Assembly (NCBI RefSeq): GCF_030848495.1
Contig: NZ_JAVDDT010000003.1
Location: 248,001 to 312,000 of the forward strand
Source of the DNA: Natronospira bacteriovora
Lineage (GTDB): Bacteria; Pseudomonadota; Gammaproteobacteria; Natronospirales; Natronospiraceae
Length of the DNA stretch: 64,000 bases
Direction of reading: 5' to 3'
In this document: positions 41,522 to 49,611 of the stretch, piece by piece
Numbering within the stretch: position 1 is the first letter of the stretch
Layout of the letters: every line of letters begins with the position of its first letter
Position numbers and translations under genes: made by a program
The notes under the pieces: model-generated
The model's database searches: none
Told to the model about the DNA's origin: nothing
What the model saw: the letters and a program-made list of their open reading frames with translations, nothing else

Positions 41522-42443
41522 GGGCCACCTCCCCGCCGTTCGGCGACCCGGGCATCGCCAGGGCCGCATCGGCGTGCACCAGGGTGCCACTGCCCTCGTT
41601 GGTGAACACTTCTTCCAGCAGGGCATCCGCCCGCAGCCCGGAGATCAGGTGGACCCGCTTCACGCCCTGCTCCAGTGCCCGCATCAGGGCCTCGCACTTG
41701 GGACGCATGCCTCCGGCCACGCGCCCGTCCTTGATGCGTGCCGTCAGGGCCTCGGGGTGAATTTCAGTGATCAGGCTGGCCGGATCCGCGGGATCATTCA
41801 GCAGGCCGGGCTGATCCAGCAGATAGAACAGCTTCTCCGCCCCCATCGCGGCGGCCAGTTCCGCCGCCAGGGTGTCGGCATTGGTATTGAAGATCTCGCC
41901 GGCATCGTTACCGGTGAGCGACGTCACCACCGGCAGGTGGCCAGCGGCCAGGAGCTGATGGAGGATGTCCGGGTTCACGGATTCAATGTCCCCCACCTCG
42001 CCGAAATCCACCCGCCGGCCATCCACCGTCGTCGGCCCACGGCGGCGGGCGCCGACCAGGCCCGCATCCACGCCCGACAGGCCCACCGGGGAGAGACCGG
42101 CGGCCCGCAGCTCGGCCAGCAGATCGGTCTGCAGGCGGCCGATGAAACTCATCTTGGCGGCATCCAGTACCGCCGGCGAGGTGATCCGCCGCCCGGCGGC
42201 CTTTTCCACCGCAATGCCGGCCCGGCCGCAGAAGCGATCCAGCTCGCCACCGCCGCCATGCACCAGCACCACGGGAATGGAGAAGCGCCACAGCACCGCC
42301 AGCTGTTCGGCGATCTGACGCCGGGCGCCTGTATCGGCAAGCAGCTCACCGCCCAGCTTGATGACAAAGATCCGGTCACGGAAGCGGGCCACGTAGCGGG
42401 CAGCGGACCGCAGGATGCGCCAGGGACTGGTATGCGGATTCAT
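41511..42443 (-). CDS. argB: N-acylglutamate kinase
   Basis: 310-residue amino-acid kinase. FVIKLGGELLAD, VLVHGGGGELDRFCGRAGI, GLSGVDAGLVGARR and NTNADTLAAELAAAMGAEKLFYLLDQPGLL cover the phosphate, acylglutamate and nucleotide sites. It resembles the kinase half of the Xanthomonas-type bifunctional synthase/kinase but carries no C-terminal GNAT domain, so the acylglutamate synthase must be elsewhere. ATG follows GGAGGTGGC; overlaps argF' by four bases. Confidence 0.92.
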   Translation of the reverse strand: MNPHTSPWRILRSAARYVARFRDRIFVIKLGGELLADTGARRQIAEQLAVLWRFSIPVVLVHGGGGELDRFCGRAGIAVEKAAGRRITSPAVLDAAKMSFIGRLQTDLLAELRAAGLSPVGLSGVDAGLVGARRRGPTTVDGRRVDFGEVGDIESVNPDILHQLLAAGHLPVVTSLTGNDAGEIFNTNADTLAAELAAAMGAEKLFYLLDQPGLLNDPADPASLITEIHPEALTARIKDGRVAGGMRPKCEALMRALEQGVKRVHLISGLRADALLEEVFTNEGSGTLVHADAALAMPGSPNGGEVAHAG

Positions 42444-43465
42444 GCCACCTCCCGCCGGCCGGCGATGGACTGCATGGCCATGTCCAGCAGCACCCGCTGG
42501 ACGTGGAAACGGTTCTCGGCCTGGTCGACCACGGCGCTGGCACCGGAATCCAGCAGCGCGGCTTCCACCTCCAGATCGCGGCGCACCGGCAGGCAATGCA
42601 TCAGGAACGCGTCCGCGCTCGCCGGGGCGAGCTGCCCGGCGCCCACCCGCCAGTCCGGATGCGCCTTCATCATGGCAGCGGCCGCCTGCTCATCGGCCAG
42701 GGGCAGGACCGGTCCCCAGGCCTTGGCATACACGGCCCGACTGCCGGCCATGGCCTCGAGCTGCTCATGCCCGTACTGCACCTCGCCACCACTCTGCGCG
42801 GCCAGGGCCTCGGCCTGCCGACGGACGCCCGCCGGCAGCTCGAAGCCCGGCGGATGAGCCACGCGCACCTGACAGCCAGCGGCGGCGGCACTGAGAAGGA
42901 AGGAATTGGGCACCGCCTTGGGCAGGGGTTTGATGTGCGGCGCCCAGCTCAGGGTTACCGGCTGCCCCTGGAGCGGACCCAGGCGCTCACGCAGGGTCAG
43001 TACATCGGCCAGGCCCTGGCATAGATGCTCCCGGGCCGATTCCATGCTGATCACCGGCACGGTGGCGTGGGCGCGAAAGGCACGCATGACCGGGTCGGCT
43101 TCATCCTCGGCATCGTCCATCAGGCCGGCAAAGGCCCGCACGGCCAGCACATCCACGTAACGGGACAGGACGGCGGCCGCTTCGCGCACATGCTCCGGCC
43201 GTTCGCCATCCATGGCGACACCGTCCCGGTGTTCCATGGCCCAGGCGCCCTTGCCGGCTTCCAGCACCATGGACTGACCGCCAGCACGGGCCATGACCGC
43301 CTCGAAGGAAGCGCGGGTCCGCAGGGAGGGATTGAAGAACAGCATGCCCAGCAGGACATCCTCGAGATGCCGGCCCGGGTGCTGGCGCTTCCAGGTCATG
43401 GCCTGCTCCACCACGGCGTGAACGCCCTCCATCCCGAGGTCTTCGATATGGGTCATATGCTGCAT
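42440..43465 (-). CDS. argF': N-acylornithine carbamoyltransferase (predicted succinylornithine type)
   Basis: 341 residues. Carbamoyl-phosphate site FFNPSLRTRASFE (43-55). Unlike ordinary ornithine transcarbamylase it has the acylornithine-type GAWAMEHRDGVAMDG loop, SWAPHIKPLPKAVPNSF and FLMHCLPVRRDLEVE, as in Xanthomonas AOTCase and Bacteroides SOTCase. The residue known to set specificity (Glu92 in AOTCase, Pro90 in SOTCase) is here Pro90 (MDGERPEH). So N-succinylornithine is the predicted substrate. ATG 43465 follows AGGAG. Overlaps argD by 13 bases. No ordinary argF is in the window. Confidence 0.85.
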   Translation of the reverse strand: MQHMTHIEDLGMEGVHAVVEQAMTWKRQHPGRHLEDVLLGMLFFNPSLRTRASFEAVMARAGGQSMVLEAGKGAWAMEHRDGVAMDGERPEHVREAAAVLSRYVDVLAVRAFAGLMDDAEDEADPVMRAFRAHATVPVISMESAREHLCQGLADVLTLRERLGPLQGQPVTLSWAPHIKPLPKAVPNSFLLSAAAAGCQVRVAHPPGFELPAGVRRQAEALAAQSGGEVQYGHEQLEAMAGSRAVYAKAWGPVLPLADEQAAAAMMKAHPDWRVGAGQLAPASADAFLMHCLPVRRDLEVEAALLDSGASAVVDQAENRFHVQRVLLDMAMQSIAGRREVA

Positions 43466-44670
43466 GGCTGCGTCTCCTGAATGCCGTCGGCATTCACTGA
43501 AGGCTGTGTTTCGAGATTCGTTTCATGGGAAAAGGCGTGCACTGCCACGGTCAGGGCACGGATGGCCGATGGCTCCAGGCTCAGGGGCGGCATCAGGCGC
43601 AGTACCGACGGGTCGGCGGAGGCACCCACCAGAATGTGCTGACGGGCCAGCCAGTCCTTGAGGGGGGCCGCCGCGCCGGTCAGCTCCAGCCCGAGCAGCA
43701 GGCCCCGGCCACGAACCCGACGAACCACGCTGCCGGACAGTCCCCGGCGGATGGCGGCTTCGGCGAGCCGGGCCCGGCCGGGCAGATCCTCCTCCTCGAT
43801 CACGCCCAGGGTGGCCAGCAGGGCGGCACAGGCCACCGGGCCGCCACCGAAGGTGCTGCCCAGGTCACCCGGCCCCAGGGCGGCGGCCACGGCATTGCTC
43901 ATGATCAGGGCGCCCATGGGCAGGCCCGAGGCCAGTCCCTTGGCGCAGCTCATCAGGTCCGGCGTGACGCGGTACTGGTCAGCCGCAAAGGGCCGGCCAA
44001 GACGCCCCATGCCGGTCTGGATTTCGTCGAAGATCAGCAGGGTGCCGGCGGCATCGCATTGGGCCCGCAGCCGGGCAAGCCAGTTTTCCGGGGCTTCGCG
44101 CACACCGGCCATGGACTGGATGGGCTCGACGATGACCGCCGCCACCCCCGACAGATCCTCTGCCGCCAGGGCGTCTTCATCGCCAAAGGGCAGCAGGCTG
44201 ACATCGTTTTGCAGCCCGGGGGCCCGCGCATGCAGGGCCGGCGTATCGGAGACCGACAGGGCCAGCTGGGAACGACCGTGGAAACCACCCTCGAAGGCCA
44301 CAAAACGACTGCGCCCGGTGACCATGGCGGCCACGCGCAGGGCGTTCTCGTTGGCTTCCGCCCCGCTGTTGCAGAAAAAGACCTGGTCCAGGCCTTCCGG
44401 TGCAAAATCCACCAGGGCACGGGCGGCCCGCTCCCGTACCGGCAGCCGGGCGGCCATGGAGTAGAAGCCCAGGGTGGAGGCCTGCTCGGCCACGGCGGTG
44501 GCAAGCCGGGGATGACAATGACCGGTCAGGGCCACACAATGACCACCGTAAAGATCCAGCCAGGCCTGCCCGTGCTCGTCGAAGACATGGCTGCCCGCCC
44601 CCCGGTGGATGGCAAAGGGGTACGGCGCATAGGTTTCCAGCAAGGCAGAACCCTGATTGGACATCGACAT
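43453..44670 (-). CDS. argD: Acylornithine aminotransferase
   Basis: 405 residues, class III PLP aminotransferase. LDLYGGHCVALTGHCHPRL, FFCNSGAEANENALRVA, FEGGFHGRS, LLIFDEIQTGMGRLGRPFA and GPGDLGSTFGGGPVACAA are typical of ArgD. PLP lysine in MSCAKGLASGLPMGALI. First gene of the operon. I start at the ATG at 44668-44670, after GAGGTG; ATG 44662-44664 is an alternative. Divergent from argR across a region with ArgR-like half-sites. Confidence 0.92.
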   Translation of the reverse strand: MSMSNQGSALLETYAPYPFAIHRGAGSHVFDEHGQAWLDLYGGHCVALTGHCHPRLATAVAEQASTLGFYSMAARLPVRERAARALVDFAPEGLDQVFFCNSGAEANENALRVAAMVTGRSRFVAFEGGFHGRSQLALSVSDTPALHARAPGLQNDVSLLPFGDEDALAAEDLSGVAAVIVEPIQSMAGVREAPENWLARLRAQCDAAGTLLIFDEIQTGMGRLGRPFAADQYRVTPDLMSCAKGLASGLPMGALIMSNAVAAALGPGDLGSTFGGGPVACAALLATLGVIEEEDLPGRARLAEAAIRRGLSGSVVRRVRGRGLLLGLELTGAAAPLKDWLARQHILVGASADPSVLRLMPPLSLEPSAIRALTVAVHAFSHETNLETQPSVNADGIQETQPCSI

Positions 44671-44734
44671 CACACACCTCGGCACTCACGCGAATCGGCC
44701 CCTCCGGGCCACGCAGCATAGAATGCACGGGGTA

Positions 44735-44831
44735 TGAATAATATGCAATACCATTGCCGTATTTAATGCACTTTACTGGGGTTTAGGTATATATTATGCG
44801 CTTATTCAGCTGAATATGCACATATCATTCA
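44735..44831. promoter_or_regulatory. Candidate ArgR operator region between argD and argR
   Basis: An unusually AT-rich 100 bp in this high-GC window. ArgR half-site words occur at TGAAT 44735-44739, ATTCA 44804-44808, TGAAT 44811-44815 and ATTCA 44827-44831. TATTCAGCTGAATA (44803-44816) is a perfect palindrome. The spacing of half-sites is not the standard four-base gap of E. coli ARG boxes, so exact boxes are uncertain. Position and the adjacent argR support control of both directions. Confidence 0.6.
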
Positions 44832-44843
44832 CACAGGCCGCCC

Positions 44844-45266
44844 ATGAACACGGACCAGCACATCCTTGATCTGATCGACAATGAAGCCATCCCGGACCAG
44901 TCCACCCTGCTGGATCGACTGGCGTCCCGGGGTATCCACCTGACCCAGCCCACCCTGTCGCGCCACCTTCGCAAGCTGTCCATCCGCAAGCAGGACGGCC
45001 GCTACCGGGTCAACCGCGAGCCGGTGGCGATGCTGCCGCGCATGGAGATCACCGCGGTGCCACCCAATCTGCTGGTGCTCAAGACCGATCCCGGCCATGC
45101 CCAGATGCTGGGCCTGCATCTGGACAAGCGCCAGCCCGACGGCATGGCGGGCACCGTGGCCGGGGACGACACGATTTTCATTGCCTGTGAACCCGGCACC
45201 GAGCTGGATACCCTGCGCGAGCGGGTACTGGCGGTGTTCGGGGGCGGTGATTCAGGGAACTCCTGA
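44844..45266 (+). CDS. argR: Arginine repressor ArgR
   Basis: 140 residues. N-terminal winged helix with LTQPTLSRHLRKLSIRKQDGRYRV (about 33-56); C-terminal oligomerisation and arginine-binding domain with GTVAGDDTIFIACEPGTELDTLRERVLAVF, including the conserved DD pair. Expected to repress the argD operon and itself when arginine is bound. Short N terminus and otherwise standard size. Confidence 0.92.
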   Translation: MNTDQHILDLIDNEAIPDQSTLLDRLASRGIHLTQPTLSRHLRKLSIRKQDGRYRVNREPVAMLPRMEITAVPPNLLVLKTDPGHAQMLGLHLDKRQPDGMAGTVAGDDTIFIACEPGTELDTLRERVLAVFGGGDSGNS

Positions 45267-45320
45267 GCGTCCGCGATTTCCCATTCCCTGCGGGGGGCAT
45301 CCTGAATGCAGGAGCGCCTT

Positions 45321-45896
45321 ATGAGACAGGGAAAACTGCGACTGCCGGCCGGCCTGCTGCTCATGCTGCTACTGGCCGCGCCAGCCTCTCACGCCGACGA
45401 TTCACCCATCGGCATCAGTCTTTTCACGCCCATTCAGTTCCCGGACAGCCATCAGTCCATCACCGGGGTACGGTTGTCGCTGATCTATGGCCGACATCAC
45501 GATCTCAAGGGCGCCGATCTGGGCAATCTCATTTCGCCCATCAGCATCAACCACCTGACGGGCGAGCTGCGTGGCGCCCAGTTCGGGCTGGTGAACTGGG
45601 TCGAGGGGGATGTCTACGGCGCCCAGTTCGCCCTGCTCAACCGCGGCGGCAACAACAGCAATGGCTTCCAGGGCGGATTGATCAACATCAGCGGCGGAAC
45701 CGGGCATTTCCTCGGCCAATGGGGCATGGTCAATGTGAATCAAGGCCATCACCGCGGTTTCCAGCTCGGCATCGTGAACTACGCCCAGCGCTTGCAGGGC
45801 CTGCAGATAGGGCTGCTGAACATCCGCAGTGAACCGTCCATGTCCATGCCGGACGCCTCACCGGTGGTGTTTCCGATCGTGGCCTGGGCTTTCTAG
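45321..45896 (+). CDS. Exported protein with GxQxGLxN repeats
   Basis: 191 residues with a signal peptide (LRLPAGLLLMLLLAAPASHA, about 1-27). The mature part has repeated motifs: GAQFGLVNW, GAQFALLNR, GFQGGLINI, GQWGMVNV, GFQLGIVNY, GLQIGLLNI, each about 20-24 residues apart. This matches surface-repeat proteins of the LA_2272 type and suggests a beta-helix or beta-barrel at the outer membrane. GGAG precedes ATG 45321. Function unknown. Confidence 0.75.
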   Translation: MRQGKLRLPAGLLLMLLLAAPASHADDSPIGISLFTPIQFPDSHQSITGVRLSLIYGRHHDLKGADLGNLISPISINHLTGELRGAQFGLVNWVEGDVYGAQFALLNRGGNNSNGFQGGLINISGGTGHFLGQWGMVNVNQGHHRGFQLGIVNYAQRLQGLQIGLLNIRSEPSMSMPDASPVVFPIVAWAF

Positions 45897-45988
45897 CCGG
45901 GTCACAGGATGCGGCGGGGGGAGCACAGTGGGTAGGGCCGATGTCGAAAAGGGCGTAAAATGGATACGGCAGAACGGAGGGAGTAACC

Positions 45989-46255
45989 ATGGCGGGTGGC
46001 TGGGCCAGAGACGATGCGGTACAGGAACAGATCGACGATACGGTCGAGGATGCCGTGCGCCGGGTCCGGAGCCGTCTGCCCAGGGGAGAAAGCCTGAGCC
46101 ATTGCGAGGAATGCGGGGATCCGATTCCCCAGGCCCGCCGTGAAGCCATTCCCGGGGTTCGACTCTGCGTACCCTGCCAGAGCGAGCGTGACGACGATGA
46201 GCGGGGCGCGGCCCTGTTCAATCGTCGTGGCAGCAAGGACAGTCAGCTACGCTGA
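45989..46255 (+). CDS. DksA/TraR-family C4 zinc-finger protein
   Basis: 88 residues. Helical N terminus (RDDAVQEQIDDTVEDAVRRVRSRL) followed by CEECGDPIPQARREAIPGVRLCVPCQSERD, the four-cysteine DksA/TraR zinc finger. Shorter than DksA, like TraR/YbiI. TraR-type proteins bind the RNA polymerase secondary channel; that role is inferred from family. The last nine bases overlap the end of the convergent diguanylate cyclase gene. Confidence 0.9.
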   Translation: MAGGWARDDAVQEQIDDTVEDAVRRVRSRLPRGESLSHCEECGDPIPQARREAIPGVRLCVPCQSERDDDERGAALFNRRGSKDSQLR

Positions 46256-47620
46256 GGTCTCGTCACCGGCAACTACCTGGTTCCTTCCCTGCCGTTTCGC
46301 AATATACAGGCGGGTATCCGCTGACCGGAACAGCCGTTCCAGATCGCCGTCTGCATCCATTTCCGCCACGCCCGCACTGATGCTCAGGGCCAGATCCGGC
46401 ACCACGTCCTGCCAGTCGTGACGGTCGATCACCTTGCGCATGCGCTCCACCACACGCATGGCGCCTGTCAGCCCCGTATTGGGCAGCACCACCAGAAACT
46501 CCTCCCCACCCCATCGGCCCAGGTGATCCGTACCCCGCACTTCCGCTTCCAGCAGGCGTGCGATCGTGCACAACACCTCATCACCCACCTGGTGGGAATG
46601 AGCGTCATTGACACGCTTGAAATGATCCACATCGATGAGCGCCAGACTCAGCTCACCCTGATATCGCAAGGCCCGATCCCGCTCCTGCCTCATGAGCTGG
46701 TTCAGTTCCCGCCGATTGCTCAAGCCGGTCAGTTCATCCTCGCGGCTGAGCTTCTCCAGCCGCCGGACCAGCGCTCGTTGCTTGGTCTGCGCCTCTTCCA
46801 GGCGCTGGTTCTGGGCCTGGATATGGGCCGTGCGCTCACGCACCTTTTCCTCAAGCCTGTAACGGCTGTCACTCAAGCGTTTTACCAGGTAGATCATGGC
46901 CAGCATGACGAACAGGTAAGACAATGAGACCGGGCGCTCCGTGGTAGTGACGATGACGGCCGTCAGAAGCCCGATCAGAGAAGCCGCCGTCTCCAGGGCA
47001 TTGGAGAAGACATCCACCGGCAGACGGAGGCGACCCTCTTCCAGGGCCAGGCGCACCCGCAACAGAAATCCGTTGCTGAGCTGCATGGCCAGAATGGTGC
47101 AGGCCACCGGAAAGACCACATCCGACCTCAGGCCCGTGACGGGATAGGAGCCCCCTGCCAGGGAGAAGGCCAGCCCGCCTGCCAGGATCATGAGCATGAT
47201 CATGCCCACATTGTGAATGGCGCGAATCAGCGCCGCACGAACACTGAAACCGGTACGGCGACGAATGAAGAAGGGAAAGACCAGCGAGGCAATGCCATTG
47301 AAAACAGCCGATGCCGCCGGCCCGACAAACCAGAGCAGGCCGGCCTGGGTAATGCGATCAAAGGAGGCATAGCCAAGGCGTGACCAGGGAAAGCCGAGCA
47401 GGAGAATGCCCACGCACAGCATGATGGCCAGAACGCTGTCCAGCCCGCCCAGAGATTGCACAGCCAACAGCAAGCCATCACGCTGCCGGTAGACAAGCGC
47501 AAGCGCCAGGATGAAAAGAGCAAGGGAATAAATCGGATAGACCGGAAGGCCGTGACGGCTGAGCAGCCGCTCGAGCAGGACTAGGCGGGCATCCAGCCAG
47601 TTTCGCTTCGATTCCACCAC
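46247..47620 (-). CDS. Membrane diguanylate cyclase
   Basis: 457 residues. About six to eight transmembrane helices (30-245) of a sensor module, a coiled coil (250-290), then a GGDEF domain. The active site is GGEEF (371-375) and the inhibitory I-site RGTD (362-365) lies exactly five residues before it, so the enzyme should make c-di-GMP with product inhibition. DELTGLSNRR marks the domain start. No phosphodiesterase domain. Ligand of the membrane part unknown. Confidence 0.93.
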   Translation of the reverse strand: MVESKRNWLDARLVLLERLLSRHGLPVYPIYSLALFILALALVYRQRDGLLLAVQSLGGLDSVLAIMLCVGILLLGFPWSRLGYASFDRITQAGLLWFVGPAASAVFNGIASLVFPFFIRRRTGFSVRAALIRAIHNVGMIMLMILAGGLAFSLAGGSYPVTGLRSDVVFPVACTILAMQLSNGFLLRVRLALEEGRLRLPVDVFSNALETAASLIGLLTAVIVTTTERPVSLSYLFVMLAMIYLVKRLSDSRYRLEEKVRERTAHIQAQNQRLEEAQTKQRALVRRLEKLSREDELTGLSNRRELNQLMRQERDRALRYQGELSLALIDVDHFKRVNDAHSHQVGDEVLCTIARLLEAEVRGTDHLGRWGGEEFLVVLPNTGLTGAMRVVERMRKVIDRHDWQDVVPDLALSISAGVAEMDADGDLERLFRSADTRLYIAKRQGRNQVVAGDETSA

Positions 47621-47800
47621 CGTTCCCTGCCCTCCTCTTCCCTACACCCTTGGGGACAACTGGCAATCTAACCCAGCCTGACGGGTGCCGCAATTCGAAC
47701 GAACTCGGATTACCTGCCATTGATCCACAAAGGGTCACCGTCTGGAGGAAACGGAAAAACGGGACAACAGGGAACGGGACATTCCTCCCAAGTCATGCCA

Positions 47801-48835
47801 TCAGGCCAGGTGGGCAGGCCAGCCATATGCGTCGAGATAGGCTTTCAGCTTCGGCGGTCGATAATCGGAGTCGGCTTCCCACCGTTCCCTCACCGAGCGG
47901 TGAATCATCAACGGCTTGCCTTCCATCTGGATGGGGCGCTGATAGCGACGACGCAGTCGATAGATATGACGCCGGGAACGGTGCAGGGGCGCATCGACGG
48001 AGGGCCTCAGGCTGTCGGACAGATGCGGTTCCAGTTGCAGCCCGGCCTGGCCGGCCTCATCCATCATCCATTGCAAGGGATAATCCGAGGCCAGGCGACC
48101 TTTTCCGTCCGGCGCATAACCGCCACCCACATCCGCATGCACACCGGCAAACCAGACCTGTCGCAGATCGAGACCTTGCCGTGGTTCCCACAAGGTGGGT
48201 TCAAAATCTTCGCGAGTTTCGTCGATGGCGAGGGCATGGCGTGCAACCCGCACATTGCTGCCCAGTTTGGTGTCGTAGAACTCATCCGTGCGGTCGAACA
48301 GGCCCAGGACGGAGAAAGGTACACCCAGGGCACCCACGGTATCCCAGACACCGACGAAATGGATTTCCCGTGATTCATGGGAATGGCGTGAGCGGAATTC
48401 CAGGGAAGCCTCACCGCCCGGTGAAAATTTCGGGCTGGTCTTCTTGTAGTGGCGAAAGGCGGCCTCGATCAAGGGTGCATCCGGACGCTTGAGGATGCCG
48501 CAGTTATTGATCAGACCGCAAAGGCTGCGCACCGTATAGGCGCCACGGCTGAAGCCAAAGAGGTAGATTCGGGCACCGGGGCTGTAGTTCTGAACAATGT
48601 AGCGGTAGGCATCCATGATGTTCTTGTGAATGCCCCGGCCGGTGGCACCACCGCTGACCCGGGCGTAGTAGGAACCCACGCCCCAGTCATAGAACACCTG
48701 CTGATCATCGCCGGCCTCATCCCTCGGCTGAATCGCCCGGGCCATGCGCAGCACATTGCTGGGCACATCGGTTTCCACGTCCTCTTCCGGCCGGTTCCAC
48801 GTCCCGTCACAGCAGACCACGATCCTTTTCGTCAT
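47801..48835 (-). CDS. DUF2235 alpha/beta-hydrolase-like protein
   Basis: 344 residues. KRIVVCCDGTWNRPEE at the start, YLFGFSRGAYTVRSLCGLI with the nucleophile serine, and FAGVHADVGGGYA are the DUF2235 hallmarks (family of the Tle1 type VI phospholipase effectors). No VgrG, PAAR or immunity-like gene is adjacent, so a housekeeping hydrolase is as likely as an effector. Start at MTKRI after GGGAGGG. Same strand as the VWA-like lipoprotein and membrane protein, 86 bp downstream. Confidence 0.87.
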   Translation of the reverse strand: MTKRIVVCCDGTWNRPEEDVETDVPSNVLRMARAIQPRDEAGDDQQVFYDWGVGSYYARVSGGATGRGIHKNIMDAYRYIVQNYSPGARIYLFGFSRGAYTVRSLCGLINNCGILKRPDAPLIEAAFRHYKKTSPKFSPGGEASLEFRSRHSHESREIHFVGVWDTVGALGVPFSVLGLFDRTDEFYDTKLGSNVRVARHALAIDETREDFEPTLWEPRQGLDLRQVWFAGVHADVGGGYAPDGKGRLASDYPLQWMMDEAGQAGLQLEPHLSDSLRPSVDAPLHRSRRHIYRLRRRYQRPIQMEGKPLMIHRSVRERWEADSDYRPPKLKAYLDAYGWPAHLA

Positions 48836-48921
48836 GCCCTCCCCTCCCTGCACAGCAGACCGAAACGGCAAGGCAGCCGCCTGCCACTGATTCTAGCAGG
48901 CGGCTGCCGGTTTCGAAGGCG

Positions 48922-49608
48922 TTACTGCATCAGGGCCATCTGCTCCAGGCGGGAGAGATCATTGGCCACCCGCCAGCGACCGCCGCTGGACTCCACCCGT
49001 TCCTGCCAGTGCAGGAGACGGGCCTGATAGGCCGCCGGATCGTAGTTGTCGCCTCGCAGTCGGGTGACATTCACCGCCACGACCTGCACGTCGTCGAGCC
49101 CCAGGGGCAGATCACGCTTCATGCCGGGCATCAGGTCTTCCTGCAGGTCCGACAGGATGAACAGGGTGCGATGCCCGGCGTCGCTCTCCCGAAGATAATC
49201 ACTGGCCAGCAGGATGCCGCCTGTAATGTCACTGTGGGCACTGGGGACGCGGAATCGCTCCAGGAATGCATCCAGCTCCTTGCGCACCTGGCGCTTCTGC
49301 GCCGTGGTGACACTGGGCCGATGATCGAAATCCGCCCGAACGATGTAGTTGCGCTCGGTAAAGCTGGAATTGTCGATGAAGGCGATGGCGATGGAGTCTC
49401 CACTGTTGAGCGTTGCCAGCAGGAAGTTGGTCAGGCTGCGAGCCTGCTCCATCTCCGAGGCGTAGTCTCCATGTATGTCGATCAACACCACCACGGCCCG
49501 ACTGTTGTTACGCGGTTCGCCGCAGCCCACCATCACGGCGAGCAGCGTCATGGCCACGGCCAGCGCGAAGACGCGCCGGCCGGACTGGATTGAATTGATG
49601 TGCCACAT
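48922..49608 (-). CDS. VWA-like lipoprotein of unknown function
   Basis: 228 residues. Lipoprotein signal with lipobox VMVGC near residue 29. The body looks like a von Willebrand A fold: VVVLIDIHGDYASEMEQARSLTNFLLATLNSGDSIAIAFIDNSSF, later ILLASDYLRE and LFILSDLQED. The usual MIDAS DxSxS reads DIHGD, so metal binding may be altered. Three bases separate its start from the stop of the upstream membrane-protein gene, so the two are an operon and probably partners in the envelope. Confidence 0.7.
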   Translation of the reverse strand: MWHINSIQSGRRVFALAVAMTLLAVMVGCGEPRNNSRAVVVLIDIHGDYASEMEQARSLTNFLLATLNSGDSIAIAFIDNSSFTERNYIVRADFDHRPSVTTAQKRQVRKELDAFLERFRVPSAHSDITGGILLASDYLRESDAGHRTLFILSDLQEDLMPGMKRDLPLGLDDVQVVAVNVTRLRGDNYDPAAYQARLLHWQERVESSGGRWRVANDLSRLEQMALMQ

Positions 49609-49611
49609 GGT

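Noticed and set aside
47801-48835. Type VI secretion effector module
   Set aside because: DUF2235 alone is not enough: no VgrG, Hcp, PAAR or immunity-like gene is nearby.
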